Shown here piece by piece: positions 45,393 through 57,637 of a DNA stretch of 64,000 bases. The DNA lies in contig NC_052509.1 in the NCBI RefSeq assembly GCF_014356525.2, positions 32,263,398-32,327,397 of the forward strand, given 5' to 3'. The stretch is from Nilaparvata lugens. Lineage: Eukaryota; Arthropoda; Insecta; Hemiptera; Delphacidae. A program made the position numbers and the translations under genes. The notes under the pieces were generated by a model. That model was not told the DNA's origin. It made no database searches and was given only the letters and a program-made list of their open reading frames with translations. Numbering within the stretch: the stretch's first letter is position 1; every line of letters begins with the position of its first letter.

Positions 45393-46635
45393 CACGATGA
45401 GAAAGAGTGAGAGGTAGCGAAGCCCAAATTTAATATCAAAAGTTAAACAGAGAGAAAATTAAGCAAAGTCCAGCTGGCAAAAATAAACAGTCAAGGATCC
45501 GATGTAGCAAGAAATTAAAAAATTCATTTCCTTGGATTTATTGATGCTGTTACCTTTAATGAATTTGCTGAGATAAAGGCGTGTCTATTGATATAAGAAC
45601 GCGCTTTTTCTCACAAATGGTCTCTTGCAGAGGATAAAGCTCTTCTATTTTTCCTCGGATTCCAATTTCCTGCTCTGTAGTGAGATTCAATTTTTGTAAA
45701 CATTAATGCTGCTGCATTCTAAGTGCGAAAACCTATAATAATAACTGAGATAACATTCCAACTAGACGGCAATGACGATCTTTTGAAAAGATCAGTTTGT
45801 AAAATAAAATAACCAAAGTTTGATTTCAATATTCACCATGGTGATTTCTCCTAATATTGTTGATAATATTTGTAACTAGAAGTGAGTACTGCTGCTAGGA
45901 TACTGGATGGAATCCAGAATAGTAGACTATAGAATTAATCTGATTTGAATTGTGGGATTTGTGGTATCGTATACTAACAGATGGAATCTATGATATTTCA
46001 TGAATTCTACCATCAGAATAAACCACGAATACTATGCACAAGATGGAGTTCATGAGAATAATCATTGATTGTTCTCTATTCATCAGTACTCTTGCTTTAA
46101 AAAGGCTTGATGAATCCATGAAACTGTCAGTGACCAGAAAATTAATTTAGTGTAGTATACTTGAAAAATTATACTCAGAAAGCAATACTATGGAGACCGT
46201 CGAGAGGAGTGCAGATGAATATCTCATTTCAAATCTATATCAAATAGCTTGTTTGAAGAGTAACCCAATTAGAGTTATATACTTTAAAAGGAACACACTT
46301 CTGTGTATTTGATTTCTGAGGAATCAAATATGTCATGAAATAAAAATATCTTGGTCAAATTTGTCACAAAATATCTTGGAGAATGTATCCAATTCAAAAT
46401 TTCATGATTTCATTTTTTACCAATATTCGAAATGAATCGTTGTAATAAGTACGTTTTTCGTTACTTCTTTAAAATTCTTTCTCCATCATGAGAATATTTC
46501 CTATTTTAGTTTTAATGATTTGAAATATTTTGTCTATGTTTGGTTTTGAAGCATCTAAATTTTAAAATCTACGTTGTGAAAAAATTTAAGGACTGAAAAT
46601 TTTGTGAAGTGAAGAACTACAAGACATAACCTATT
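44731..46635. other. Unassigned DNA with a (GA)n run
   Basis: A (GA)n microsatellite lies at about 45351-45391. 45050-45350 is more GC-rich and purine-rich with weak frames on both strands, but there is no domain or splice context I trust. Otherwise AT-rich. Confidence 0.4.
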
Positions 46636-47544
46636 TTTATTACTTTCCTTGCCCCATTACCATAGGTAAGGAAATTATTGCTTTCCAAAAAAATTTAAGG
46701 TACCCTAATTTCATGTTTTCTATACGTTTCATGGTCCCCTGAGTCCAAAAACATGATTTGTGTGTGTGTGTGTGTGTGTGTCTGTGAACACGATAACTCC
46801 ATTCCTAATTAACCGATTGACTTGAAATTTCAAACTCAAGTTCCTTATACCATGAGTATCCGATAATAAGAAATTCAATAAAATTCAATTCAAAATGGCG
46901 GAAAAAATAGTAGATAATGACTAAAAAGTCATGTTTTTCACGGTTTTCTCGAAAACGGCTCCAACGATTCTCTTAAAATTTATAGCCTAGATAGCTATTT
47001 ATAAGCCCCATCAACTGACATGAGTCGCATTTCTGGGAAATTGCAGGATCTCTGTAATATTCTTGAGAAAAATTGCGGATAATCACTATAAAATCATGTT
47101 TTTCACGATTTTCTCAAAAATGACTGGACCGATTTTTTTCAAATTCATATACTGTATAGTTATATTTCAGCTCTATTAACTAGCATGAGTCTCCTCCCTG
47201 AGAAACTAACAGGAGGTCCACCCCATCCTTGAGAAATTTACTTTGTAACTTCCTTCTCGTGCTTGAGGTAGATGGGTAGAGCAGTTTATTCAAAAGAACA
47301 CACGTCGATATTTTATTTGTTGAACTGCTGTTTTGACAACTTTTAGAAAAATCCTCAAATTTCATAATTCAAACAAAGGAAAATGTACTCTGAAAACAAT
47401 AACAATAGTATAATCGTAGTTTTAATAAAATTATTTAGCCGCCAATCGGCATAATGTTATTCCCCTAGACTATCCTCGTTTAAGAATGATGCTTACAGAT
47501 CAATGAGCAAGGAAAGTTGTGTGAGTGTACCACACCAGATTTTT
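46636..47544 (-). mobile_element. Repeat X, full copy B
   Basis: Minus-strand counterpart of copy A. The terminal hairpin is at 46642-46676 (ACTTTCCTTGCCCC..GGTAAGGAAA), (GT)n at ~46757-46780, GAAAACGGCTCCAACGATTC inside, and the far end GCAAGGAAAGTTGTGTGAG..CACACCAGATTTTT. Between its ACTTTCCTT ends it measures 876 bp, against 880 in copy A. No coding capacity. Confidence 0.85.
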
Positions 47545-50500
47545 GACTATGTGTAGCCTTATGCGAATTTGGGAGAGGAATAGCACAAGGTTACCTAATT
47601 TTTCCTCTTCCTATCATTTCAATGATGTACTTATTAGTCCAGTCACTATATACATTGGTGCATGCAATTTATATTGTAGTTCTGATTTTTTTTCTATATT
47701 ATTTGGGTACAGGAGAGAAGTCCAGAACCAATCTCTTCATGCAAAATCTCCTTGTGCTAGATGTGGCCCAAAAACCTCGTATTTTCGGCTAATTTTCCAG
47801 TTTTCAGCTATTTCTGTCAAATCTCGTAATCGGACAGAAAAATTTGCTTTCACCTTTTTTCTAGATTATAAAATTCTAGATAAAATGAAATCATTCGGAA
47901 TTCCTATCTCTAATGAGTACTGAGTTATGATTTTTCAAAAATTAGTGAAGTTTGAAGAAAAAAATCAGTTTTGTTGAATTTTAGTTTTTGATCAATAATA
48001 TCTTCCGATTGTTAACATTTAGATGTATAATTCAAAATCCCTCTGGGCGTATTTTTGTGCTCTACAATCTGAGATCAGTTAGAGCGCTCGATCTCATATA
48101 GATTTCCAGGTACACCTGACAACATTGCTCTTTGTATTGTGAAAAACACCTGATTTTCAGATTGAACCATCATCACCAACTATATTGCCCTTACATTGAT
48201 ATTTCGCACAATGACATAAGTTCATGAGATTATGTTCTATGAGAATCACCCGTTAGATGCACTTCATTTCAGTATTTCCTAGTGGTGAGGCGCGCTTAAG
48301 GATACCTCAAGGATCAATATTTCCGACCCTCACTTCATACATGGATATGTGGCCTCGAGCTAAATTTGAGCTGTGTCCAATTTCCTTCTCAAATAAGCGT
48401 ACATATGTTTTCTCTCCAAGAATTTCCCGGATACTTTTCTCAACTCAGTTCCTTTATTGATATTCCCTTCCGGACTTTCTGAATTCCACGTATAAGAAGG
48501 GGAAACATCGACGAAAAAAGCTACCTTTTCTATGAAATTGACTATCCTATTTCCCTGGAAGAACCACCAGGATGAGAGTTCGATCCTTGAATAACAAGGA
48601 GGATGCGTTTTCTTAGAAAAAACTCGAGAAATAGATTGTCAAAGATGAATGGTGAACAGAAAAGGCCATAATACAATTGTACATTAATGGACAAATGCTG
48701 GTATTGGATGACAAGAGATAGCGATTTTCTGGTAAATCAAATCTTAAATGTTTAAATCTTTACGTGCATTCAAGGTGCGAATATGATGTGAATACCATTG
48801 AGCGATGCTTTATGGTGCCACCCAGTTGCTCTCTCTATGTACTCATTTCGACATCATGAAATATGTAATAATCATATAATGTTTTCAAATAACAATATAA
48901 CATTGCCAATATAACATAATTGTGTAATCATAGCTGTTAAGTTTCTTTATCTTTTTTTACCGTTTTCAACAGACATGAAAATGTCTATATTAATCAGCTG
49001 CTACTTAAAAGATGAATGTTTTTTCATATGTTATATCCTATAATGTTATAGGTCCTTCAGCAAGTTATCTGATAGATGAGACCCAAATAAAAACATAAAA
49101 TAAATATTGGCAACAGATGAAAAACTTAGGCTACAACATACTGAAGTGCTCTGCGGAATAGTATACAATTCGCCGCAAATTTTGCGAAATTTCAGGCAGG
49201 GCTTGAGTGTCGGCTTCGGCTCTATTCAAATGCAATTAATAGTTTCTTTGACAGTTATAGAATTAGCAATGATCATGATATTTTTTCTTCCGCTGGCTGC
49301 AATAAAATATTTAATTGAAAATGATTCGGTATCCATGGATCTCTTAACTATTCTGGAATTCTTGGTATAGCCATCCTATTGCTTTCCTTTCTTTCCACAT
49401 GTCTGAAAGTGTAAAAGCTGGCAAATCTTTTCTACTAATGGATCTCTCCTCCTCACTATTTGATAAGTGAATTGTCTGCCTCAGTAATAATTTTCTGCTA
49501 AGCGCAAGTTTCATTATTATCGTATCTCATACAGGTCCAAGTACCTCGAGATGGGCTCACACTTATTGACATTTTATTTGACAATAGCAGTTTTATTATA
49601 AGTTATACAGAGTGAGTTTATACTAAGATCATGTTCTAAGTGTCGAAGTTGTATTTTTCTTTTTGCGATAGTGATTATATAATGTTTTGTTTCTTTACCA
49701 ATGAAGATTATTAGTTATTTCAAGTTTGAGACGAGCTTGCATTTGTTTGTGAATGGAAGTGAAGGTGAATGATGTCTAGACGGCCCGACACAGTGTCACT
49801 ACTTGACGAGAGTAGTGGACACAGCAGACCTTGTCGCCACAGAGAGTGTAGGGAGATAGCCACAAACAAAACGTTATCGGCTCCTGCCTTGTTACGTCAT
49901 TATTTCTGAGATCAAACAACGATCGCCCTCCCTATCTTTCGAGGTCCTAACGAACTTCGACGCTCTCTAATTGCTTGTTAGCATTCAAATAAAAATAATT
50001 GTATTTTTTTCTCCCCTTCCACTCTTGTACTCTTACACTCTCCCACGTGCGATCGGTTTTCCTCGAAATCTTCACCACGTGTTGATTGAATTTCTGCTGA
50101 CTACTCTATTTTCATCATCCAAAGAAAGAATGTATTCCTAGGGATGTTTACTGAAAAAAAACTTCAACCAAAAAATAATTTGCAAGAATGTAGGCCTATG
50201 TCATCGTTGTATGGTGATAATGATGAAATAATTTTTTGGAATGTATCGTCAATTTTTCCATAAATTGAAAGAGGTAAAGTCATTCCCATAGCACTTCTTT
50301 CATTCCGAACCGATACTAGTGGGCATGACTATCGCTTCTTCTAGCATCTTCAGCCACTTCTCAAAATTGAATAAATTATTTAATAGTACAGTAGAACCTT
50401 GATATGGAACATTTCAAGGGACCGCTTAGAAATGTATTATTACGGGGTCTGTACTTAATCAGCATATATGCTCTGATACCTTATCGACTGCAGAAAAAAA

Positions 50501-50868
50501 GTACTATAACGGTGTGCATTATATTGATGTTCCACTGAAACCTAAAAAATTACACTGAATAAGAATACGATATCCTGCATTTGTTTGTTTCCTTAATGTT
50601 GTGAAAAAAGCTGCAGTAGAACTGTGGAACACAATAATTTTCTCCCTCGAATGTTCCATGACTGAAATTTCATCAGGAATCTGGCATAAATGATTCTGTT
50701 CGCTACTCAGACTCTTGTTGAACAGTAGAAGACGCGCGTGTACAAACAACAATGAAAAAGCGTTTCTTGCGCCGCCTGTTTATTCGCTACTATACATTTC
50801 CGTTCCGATTTTTATATTCGAAAACAATTCCTCGAATTTCCATAATTGAGAACATCGCGGAGACAGAA
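47545..50868. other. Unassigned DNA, repeat-like in part
   Basis: 47750-48110 reads like a dispersed repeat (ATGTGGCCCAAAAACCTCGT; TAATATCTTCCGATTGTTAA). 49740-50060 is more GC-balanced (GACGGCCCGACACAGTGTCA) without an open frame. A short hydrophobic frame at 49107-49370 is not supported. Nothing else is recognised. Confidence 0.35.
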
Positions 50869-51440
50869 AGAAGGGTCTGCTATCTCTCAGAAAGTGGAAG
50901 GTGGAGTGGCAAAGAAGGAGAAAGATGAATTGAAAGAGATTGAGGAGAGAGGATGGTGGTGAATGAATGGGGGAGATAGAAACGGAGTATGAGGGAGGAG
51001 GGAAGAAGAAGCTGGCAGAATATCATAGGGAACTAAGGATGGATGAAAATAGAACGTTAGGCGATGATGAAAGGAATGTAAAATATAAAGGGTCTCTCTG
51101 AAGTGAAAGGAATGAACAGGAAGATAAGAGAAGGAAGGAGGGGAAGCAAAGAAAAAGGAGGAATGAAGGAGGAAGCGAGGAGAAAGAAGACATAGGAAAA
51201 TGAAAATGTTGATACAATTATGATGTGGAAGTAAGGATGAACAATAAAAGTCAGGTGGAGGAAATGAGAAGTAGCGGGAAAAAGTGTGAGTGAAGATGAG
51301 GAAATGAGTCAATGGGAGAAATGAAAGTGTAGAACGGCAAAATGGAGAAGGGTGAGAATGGTGAGATGGAAAAACGTACGATCGAGATATAAGGATAAAG
51401 GTAAATAGGTAAAAAGCTTGATAGAAGCACTTGGACGACA
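50869..51440 (+). repeat. Long purine-biased tract, 570 bp
   Basis: The plus strand is overwhelmingly A and G (GGAAGGTGGAGTGG, AAGAAGGAGAAAG, GGAGGAATGAAGGAGG), not periodic. The 184-aa minus-strand frame rich in Ser, Phe, His and Pro is its translation. A similar tract at 56572-57065 follows the LINE insertion. Confidence 0.7.
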
Positions 51441-51837
51441 ATTCAATTTATATAACGTATAAGTATATGGATAACAAGCATACGATATCAAATATGAATA
51501 AATAAATAAATGTTTATTTCCCCAAAAAACTGAAACTACCTTATCAACTACAGAAAATATTAGATAGTTTATTATTGCCAGCATGAGAATTGAAAATTGA
51601 ATGACACTTTTCAACATTATATTCTTATTTTCAACAACATACTTCAACTTTAAAGTTTTCACTTGAAACTTTGGAACGTTGAAACATGAGAAAAGTAAAA
51701 ATATATGTTGAATAGGATACTTTGATTTCTAATTTCCATGTTAATACAAGAAACCCTAATTAAGAAAGTGAACATTGAAGAAAACTATATAATTATTATG
51801 TATTAGAAAAAATGTGAGAGATATGATAATGTTAATA
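51441..51837. other. AT-rich DNA, no feature recognised
   Basis: Contains a TAAA-type microsatellite (51496-51511). No gene is seen. Confidence 0.3.
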
Positions 51838-52210
51838 AATGACTACTGCGATCTTCTAAGCGAGCATGGGCTCAGACTCTGCATTAAGCAAGCAACCAGA
51901 ACTACAACAGAAACTGCTTTTGCATAGATCACATTGCTACCAACTCCAGAGATAATCTTTTTCCAATCATTTATGAATCAACAATAACCGACCACTTCGC
52001 CACAATTCTAGGAGTGCAACATATTTCGAGAAATAGTGCAAATGAAACTGGAACACATGAAATAAACGAGAAAATAGACATTAATAGCTTGAAGAATGAG
52101 CTACTGAATGAGGAGTGGATTCATGTTCTAGAAGATAATAATCCAGATACATCTTATGACACTTTCTTATCAACTCTGAGACAACATATACAAAATAATA
52201 TCGAGTAGCA
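51838..52210 (+). pseudogene. LINE ORF2 endonuclease 3' end
   Basis: SEHGLRLCIKQATR, then after a frame change a segment matching NLFPIIYESTITDHFATIL (catalytic TDH). It then runs into SANETGTHEINEKIDINSLK. A stop at 52206 and frameshifts make it inactive. Confidence 0.75.
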
Positions 52211-54008
52211 TCGGCGGCAGAAGAAGTACAAATCCATCAAACCATGGATCACCAGAGGTATAGTAGCAGCAATAAGAACCAGAAATCTACTCAACAAAAG
52301 AAGAAAGGAAGACCCAAACAACATTAACTTAACCAACTTCTATCGTCGGTATAGGAATACACTCACAGCTTTAATTAATGAAACAAAGACCAATACTATA
52401 AAGAGAAATTGTATGAAGCTGGAAAGGATAATAGAAAAATTTGGAAAGTAAACAAAGATGCTACTGACTCTAAATCAAAAACAAAAATGAAATTGAATGC
52501 TAATAAAATAGATGATAGGATTTTTAATCTAAAGGAAAATCCAGAAACTGTGCTCAACCACATGAATAACTTTTTCACAAATGTAGGTGAAGAAATGGCG
52601 GAGACAATAATATATTCCTTGAGAAAACCACTAGACCAAATCATATCCCAATATAAACCTTTTACAAGAACTCTACACTCCATCTACTAACTGAAGATGA
52701 GCTTCTTGAAGCTATTAGTAGTTTGCGAAATGACAGTGCTCCAGGACTTGATGGAATCAATAATAGAACATTGAAGTCGATAAAAAATGTAATTTTAAAA
52801 CCATTAATTCACATATTTAATTTAAGTCTGTCAAAAGGAATTTTCCCAAAAGCTATGAAAGAGACATGTGTTATACCATTACATAAAGGAGGCGACAAAA
52901 CAAATGCCACCAATTACAGGCCTATTTCACTTATAAGCAATATTTCTAAAATTTTGGAAAAACTGGTAAGGAAACGTCTTGTGAATTACATGGAAAAAAA
53001 CAACTTACTATCTAGTAATCAATTTGGCTTTCGTGAGGGGAGTAGTACAGAAGATGCGGTATTAGAATTGTCAAATTTTGTCACAGATAAGCTAGAAAAT
53101 AACAAGAAATGTGCAGCAGTGCTCCTGGACCTAGCAAAAGCTTTTGACACTGTTAATCACAGTTTGCTGCTGAAGAAATTAGAAGCCATGGGAATTAGAG
53201 GAGTTCCTCTAGAATGGTTCAGATCATACCTCTGTGACCGGCGTCAGAAAGTCAAAGTTGAAGAACATCTCAGTTCAGAGGAAACGATGAAGTTTGGGAT
53301 TCCCCAAGGAACAGTTCTTGGGCCAATTCTGAATTTGGCATATGCAAATGAGCTATGTTCAATTAAGATGAGAGGAAGAGTAATAGCTTTTGCTGATGAT
53401 ACGTGTATACTATTTGAAGGAAACACCTGGGAGGGAGTTTTCAATCTGCTACAGGAAGAATTGATGAAAGTCGATAAATGGTTAAGAGAAAATTTGCTCA
53501 CAGTAAATGCAACAAAAACGAAATTTTTAGCCTTTTCTCTGACAGAACGGACGAGAGCACCGGATTCTCCAATAATCCTGCATCACTGTGGAAGCATCAA
53601 CAACCCGTGTGATTGCCCTTCAATTCAACAAGTCAATGAAATAAAATATTTAGGAACAAAAGTGGACAACAAATTCAAATGGGACAAGCACATTAATTAA
53701 ATTAAATCAAATTAAATTCATCAAATTCAATTATTCATCAATCTATCAATTACCCGGATCAGGAAGCTTCTCTACCAATTCTATCAACTCCATAAAATCC
53801 TCAACCATGAGACATTAAAAACTGTTTATTTTTCTTTAGTGCAATCAATTTTAAGATACGTCATAATTAGCTGGGAGCTACGAATTTTATACAAGTTGAA
53901 CCTCTCTATAAACTTCAAAAACGAATACTAAAAATAATAGGCTTCAAGGAGAATCAATTCCCCACGAACATTCTCTTCAAGGACAGTAAAGTACTGAGTG
54001 TAAGACAA
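52211..54008 (+). pseudogene. LINE ORF2 linker and reverse transcriptase, copy 1
   Basis: KSIKPWITRGIVAAIRTRN (linker), frameshift near 52395, KLNANKIDDRIFN, second break near 52690. A long open RT follows (52723-53700): NDSAPGLDGINN, PLHKGGDKTNATNYRPISLI, QFGFREGSSTEDAV, DLAKAFDTVNH, GIPQGTVLGPILNLAYANEL, FADDTCILF, HHCG..CDC, nine residues, KYLGTKVD. Motif B continues 'NLAYANEL' where relatives read 'FLIYINDL'. After KHIN an AT-rich slip breaks the frame. Confidence 0.85.
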
Positions 54009-55786
54009 ATCCATCAAACCATGGATCACCAGAGGTATAGTAGCAGCAATAAGAACCAGAAATCTACTCAACAAAAGAAGAAAGGAAGACCCAAACAACA
54101 TTAACTTAACCAACTTCTATCGTCGGTATAGGAATACACTCACAGCTTTAATTAATGAAACAAAGACCAATACTATAAAGAGAAATTGTATGAAGCTGGA
54201 AAGGATAATAGAAAAATTTGGAAAGTAAACAAAGATGCTACTGACTCTAAATCAAAAACAAAAATGAAATTGAATGCTAATAAAATAGATGATAGGATTT
54301 TTAATCTAAAGGAAAATCCAGAAACTGTGCTCAACCACATGAATAACTTTTTCACAAATGTAGGTGAAGAAATGGCGGAGACATAATATATTCCTTGAGA
54401 AAACCACTAGACCAAATCATATCCCAATATAAACCTTTTACAAGAACTCTACACTCCATCTACTAACTGAAGATGAGCTTCTTGAAGCTATTAGTAGTTT
54501 GCGAAATGACAGTGCTCCAGGACTTGATGGAATCAATAATAGAACATTGAAGTCGATAAAAAATGTAATTTTAAAACCATTAATTCACATATTTAATTTA
54601 AGTCTGTCAAAAGGAATTTTCCCAAAAGCTATGAAAGAGACATGTGTTATACCATTACATAAAGGAGGCGACAAAACAAATGCCACCAATTACAGGCCTA
54701 TTTCACTTATAAGCAATATTTCTAAAATTTTGGAAAAACTGGTAAGGAAACGTCTTGTGAATTACATGGAAAAAAAACAACTTACTATCTAGTAATCAAT
54801 TTGGCTTTCGTGAGGGGAGTAGTACAGAAGATGCGGTATTAGAATTGTCAAATTTTGTCACAGATAAGCTAGAAAATAACAAGAAATGTGCAGCAGTGCT
54901 TCTGGACCTAGCAAAAGCTTTTGACACTGTTAATCACAGTTTGCTGCTGAAGAAATTAGAAGCCATGGGAATTAGAGGAGTTCCTCTAGAATGGTTCAGA
55001 TCATACCTCTGTGACCGGCGTCAGAAAGTCAAAGTTGAAGAACATCTCAGTTCAGAGGAAACGATGAAGTTTGGGATTCCCCAAGGAACAGTTCTTGGGC
55101 TAATTCTGAATTTGGCATATGCAAATGAGCTATGTTCAATTAAGATGAGAGGAAGAGTAATAGCTTTTGCTGATGATACGTGTATACTATTTGAAGGAAA
55201 CACCTGGGAGGGAGTTTTCAATCTGCCACAGGAAGAATTGATGAAAGTCGATAAATGGTTAAGAGAAAATTTGCTTACAGTAAATGCAACAAAAACGAAA
55301 TTTTTAGCCTTTTCTCTGACAGAACGGACAAGAGCACCGGATTCTCCAATAATCCTGCATCACTGTGGAAGCATCAACAACCCGTGTGATTGCCCTTCAA
55401 TTCAACAAGTCAATGAAATAAAATATTTAGGAACAAAAGTGAACAACAAATTCAAATGGGCCAAGCACATTAATTAAATTAAATCAAATTAAATTCATCA
55501 AATTCAATTATTCATTAATCTATCAATTACCCGGATCAGGAAGCTTCTCTACCAATTCTATCAACTCCGTAAAATCATCAACCATGAGACATTAAAAGCT
55601 GTTTATTTTTCTTTAGTGCAATCAATTTTAAGATACGTCATAATTAGCTGGGGAGCTACGAATTTTATACAAGTTGAACCTCTCTATAAACTTCAAAAAC
55701 GAATACTAAAAATAATAGGCTTCAAGGAGAATCAATTCCCCACGAACATTCTCTTCAAGGACAGTAAAGTACTGAGTGTAAGACAA
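52232..55786 (+). repeat. Tandem duplication, two units of 1777-1778 bp
   Basis: Unit 1 is 52232-54008 and unit 2 is 54009-55786. At the joint the end of unit 1 (GTAAGACAA) meets the start of unit 2 (ATCCATCAAACC). The bases before both original breakpoints are ACAA, a 4-bp microhomology. Differences between units are mostly single substitutions plus 1-bp indels in homopolymers. Confidence 0.9.
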
Positions 55787-56068
55787 CTCTATATCCAGGC
55801 TATCATCACGCGAATGAGGAGAAACAACGAACACATAAGACTGGCAGATCATAACCATCAAACAAGGCAGAGAAACACGCATTCAATATTACCAAGGATG
55901 AACACTACATTTGGGCAAAGAAACTACTTATATTTGGGACCAAAAATTTACAATTCAATACCAAGTTACATTAGGGAAGAATTCAATAGACACAGGTTCA
56001 AGAAAAGTTTATTTTCCTGGTTGGTTGATATTGGAGTGGAAAATTGTGAAAATTTAGTTAGACTGTAA
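54009..56068 (+). pseudogene. LINE ORF2 reverse transcriptase and C-terminus, copy 2
   Basis: Same order as copy 1, with a one-base A insertion at ~54776 splitting the RT (54499-54792, then 54845-55477). The catalytic FADD and CDC-x9-KYLG are kept. After the AT slip the C-terminal domain is open from 55616 to 56068: SILRYVIISWGATNF, KLQKRILKIIGFKENQFP, LYLGPKIYNSIPSYIREEF. This copy supplies the true 3' end of the element. Confidence 0.85.
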
Positions 56069-56571
56069 ATATTGAAACTATTTATTCTTCATTCTTCTCT
56101 TTACTGGTTTTCATTTTTCTAAAAATAACCTTTATTATTATTATCCTTAAAAGAACATAATTATTTATCTACTAATTCCATAATTTTGTTTGTATTATAA
56201 ATTTTTACTAATTTTATTATAAAAAACTTCAATCCCATATCAGTGAATGAAGTTTGTAAATAGTAATTATAACACGCAATAAGCAACTAATTACTTATAC
56301 CCCAACACATATAATTTATAGTGGGGTGTATATTTATTCATTGTTGAAACACCGCTGATTTATGTAGTTACATAACAATACTATATTATCAATATTCTAA
56401 TGTTGCATTCAATCTTCATTGTAATTAATAGGTTTTCATAATATGTGAAATTTGTTGCATAATTAGCTGTTGTACTGTAATTTATTGTAGATTCGTGTAT
56501 GAAACAGAATGTATTGTGACTCACTTGAATAAATGAAAATTGAATCTGAATTTGAATTTGAATTTGAAAAT

Positions 56572-57065
56572 AGAAGAAATGTAAGGAAAGTGAACTACTG
56601 AAGAGAAGAGAAAAGAAGGTAAAGTATAGAGATGACAGATAGATGGTAGGAAACAGTAAAAAAAGTATGATAATGAGAAATAAAATGGTAAGAATCGATT
56701 AAGAATTGTGAGATAGGAACAGAGTGAGAAATGAATTCAGAGTGACTAAGGAGAAGAACAAAGATGGAAATACAAAGAGAAACAAATAAATATATATTCT
56801 ATTCATATTAGTGAAAATTTTATTGTATCGATTGAAAAAATTAAGCCCTATTGCAATAAGCAAAATAAAATAGGGAAAGCGTGGGTTGGGAGAGGGAGTG
56901 AGGCCAGTGAGGAAAAGAAATAAACACAGTGAGAAAAAGTGGGACAGTGATTGAAGGAGAAAGAGAGTACGAGATGCTTTGAGGGGGTGTGCTACATTAA
57001 GAAAGAGGGTGAACAAAGAAAAAGTGAGAGCTATGATGAGGGGCGGGGAGGAAGGGTGTGATTTA
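56572..57065 (+). repeat. Purine-biased tract, ~490 bp
   Basis: Resumes the A/G strand bias seen before the LINE (GAAGAGAAGAGAAAAGAAGG; GGGGCGGGGAGGAAGGGTG). Not periodic. Minus-strand frames are compositional artefacts. Confidence 0.6.
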
Positions 57066-57116
57066 GGGGGCAACAGCATCAATCGATGGCGCTGGCCGTT
57101 GTACTGTTAACTTTGT

Positions 57117-57180
57117 CTGCTCACTCTCTCTCTCATACACACTCTCTCACACAATCACTCTGTCTCTCTCGCCCCCACAG
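57117..57180 (+). promoter_or_regulatory. Pyrimidine tract ending CAG (possible splice acceptor)
   Basis: CT-rich run with CA slips, ending CTCTCTCGCCCCCACAG before GCTGG. It has the form of a 3' splice site, although the tract is also a microsatellite. Confidence 0.3.
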
Positions 57181-57637
57181 GCTGGATGAGACAAAAGCAA
57201 TAAGAAATAAAGTCATTCGGTGGGTAGCTGGAGCCGGAAACGTGTTGGTTACGGGGGGTTGAAGGGTTTTGTAGGTTTGGGGTGGCATGAGAGGGTTTTT
57301 GGGAGTTCGGGGGCGGCAAGAGATGGTTGGGGGGCAGGACAGACGCACTGGAGGCGGCACAGAGTCGGAGACAGCAGCCTCCGCACTTTGGCCCTCAGTC
57401 GGGAAGGAACTCTCGCGTAGCTCGCATCTCATCAACCTTTCCGCGGTAACTCACTCAGTCTTCGGCAACATTCTACTTCCGGGTTGTGAGATCTGTCTGA
57501 CGCCTTCCTTTTCAGCGCACGGCAACCCGCAAAGCATTGCGCTATTGCTCCTTCACTTTCTAAACAAAGATGACTGTCCTTCCCGTTACTGTTGAAAGAA
57601 AAAGTTTTAAGAGGAAAATACGGCGGAAAACTAGACG
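57181..57637 (+). other. GC-rich island, candidate host exon
   Basis: The only extended GC-rich segment in this half of the window. It lies between a possible acceptor (CCCCCACAG, 57180) and a consensus donor (ACG|GTAAGT, cut after 57637). An ATG at 57570 (context AAACAAAGATGA) opens 22 codons, MTVLPVTVERKSFKRKIRRK onwards, up to the donor without a stop: a short, very basic N-terminus. It could be a first or second exon of a host gene whose next exon lies beyond the window. It could equally be non-coding. No homology is recognised. Confidence 0.35.

Larger units (their letters stand above)
51838..56570 (+). mobile_element. LINE (EEP-RT) with an internal tandem duplication
   Basis: Starts inside the endonuclease, so it is 5'-truncated, and ends in a (TTTGAA)n-type tail at about 56541-56569. 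It is preceded by a 3' UTR hairpin at 56296-56332 (TATACCCCA..TGGGGTGTATA). The stretch 52232-54008 is repeated at 54009-55786 with ~13 differences, so linker, RT and part of the C-terminal domain occur twice. Confidence 0.85.

Noticed and set aside
49107..49370. Hydrophobic 87-codon frame resembling a membrane segment
   Set aside because: It starts at TTG, not ATG, and has no splice context, domain or homologous phrase I can recognise. Kept as unassigned DNA.
50887..51441. 184-aa minus-strand frame rich in Ser, Phe, His and Pro
   Set aside because: It arises from strand-biased purine composition; it has no domain, no start context, and similar frames appear in the neighbouring purine tract.
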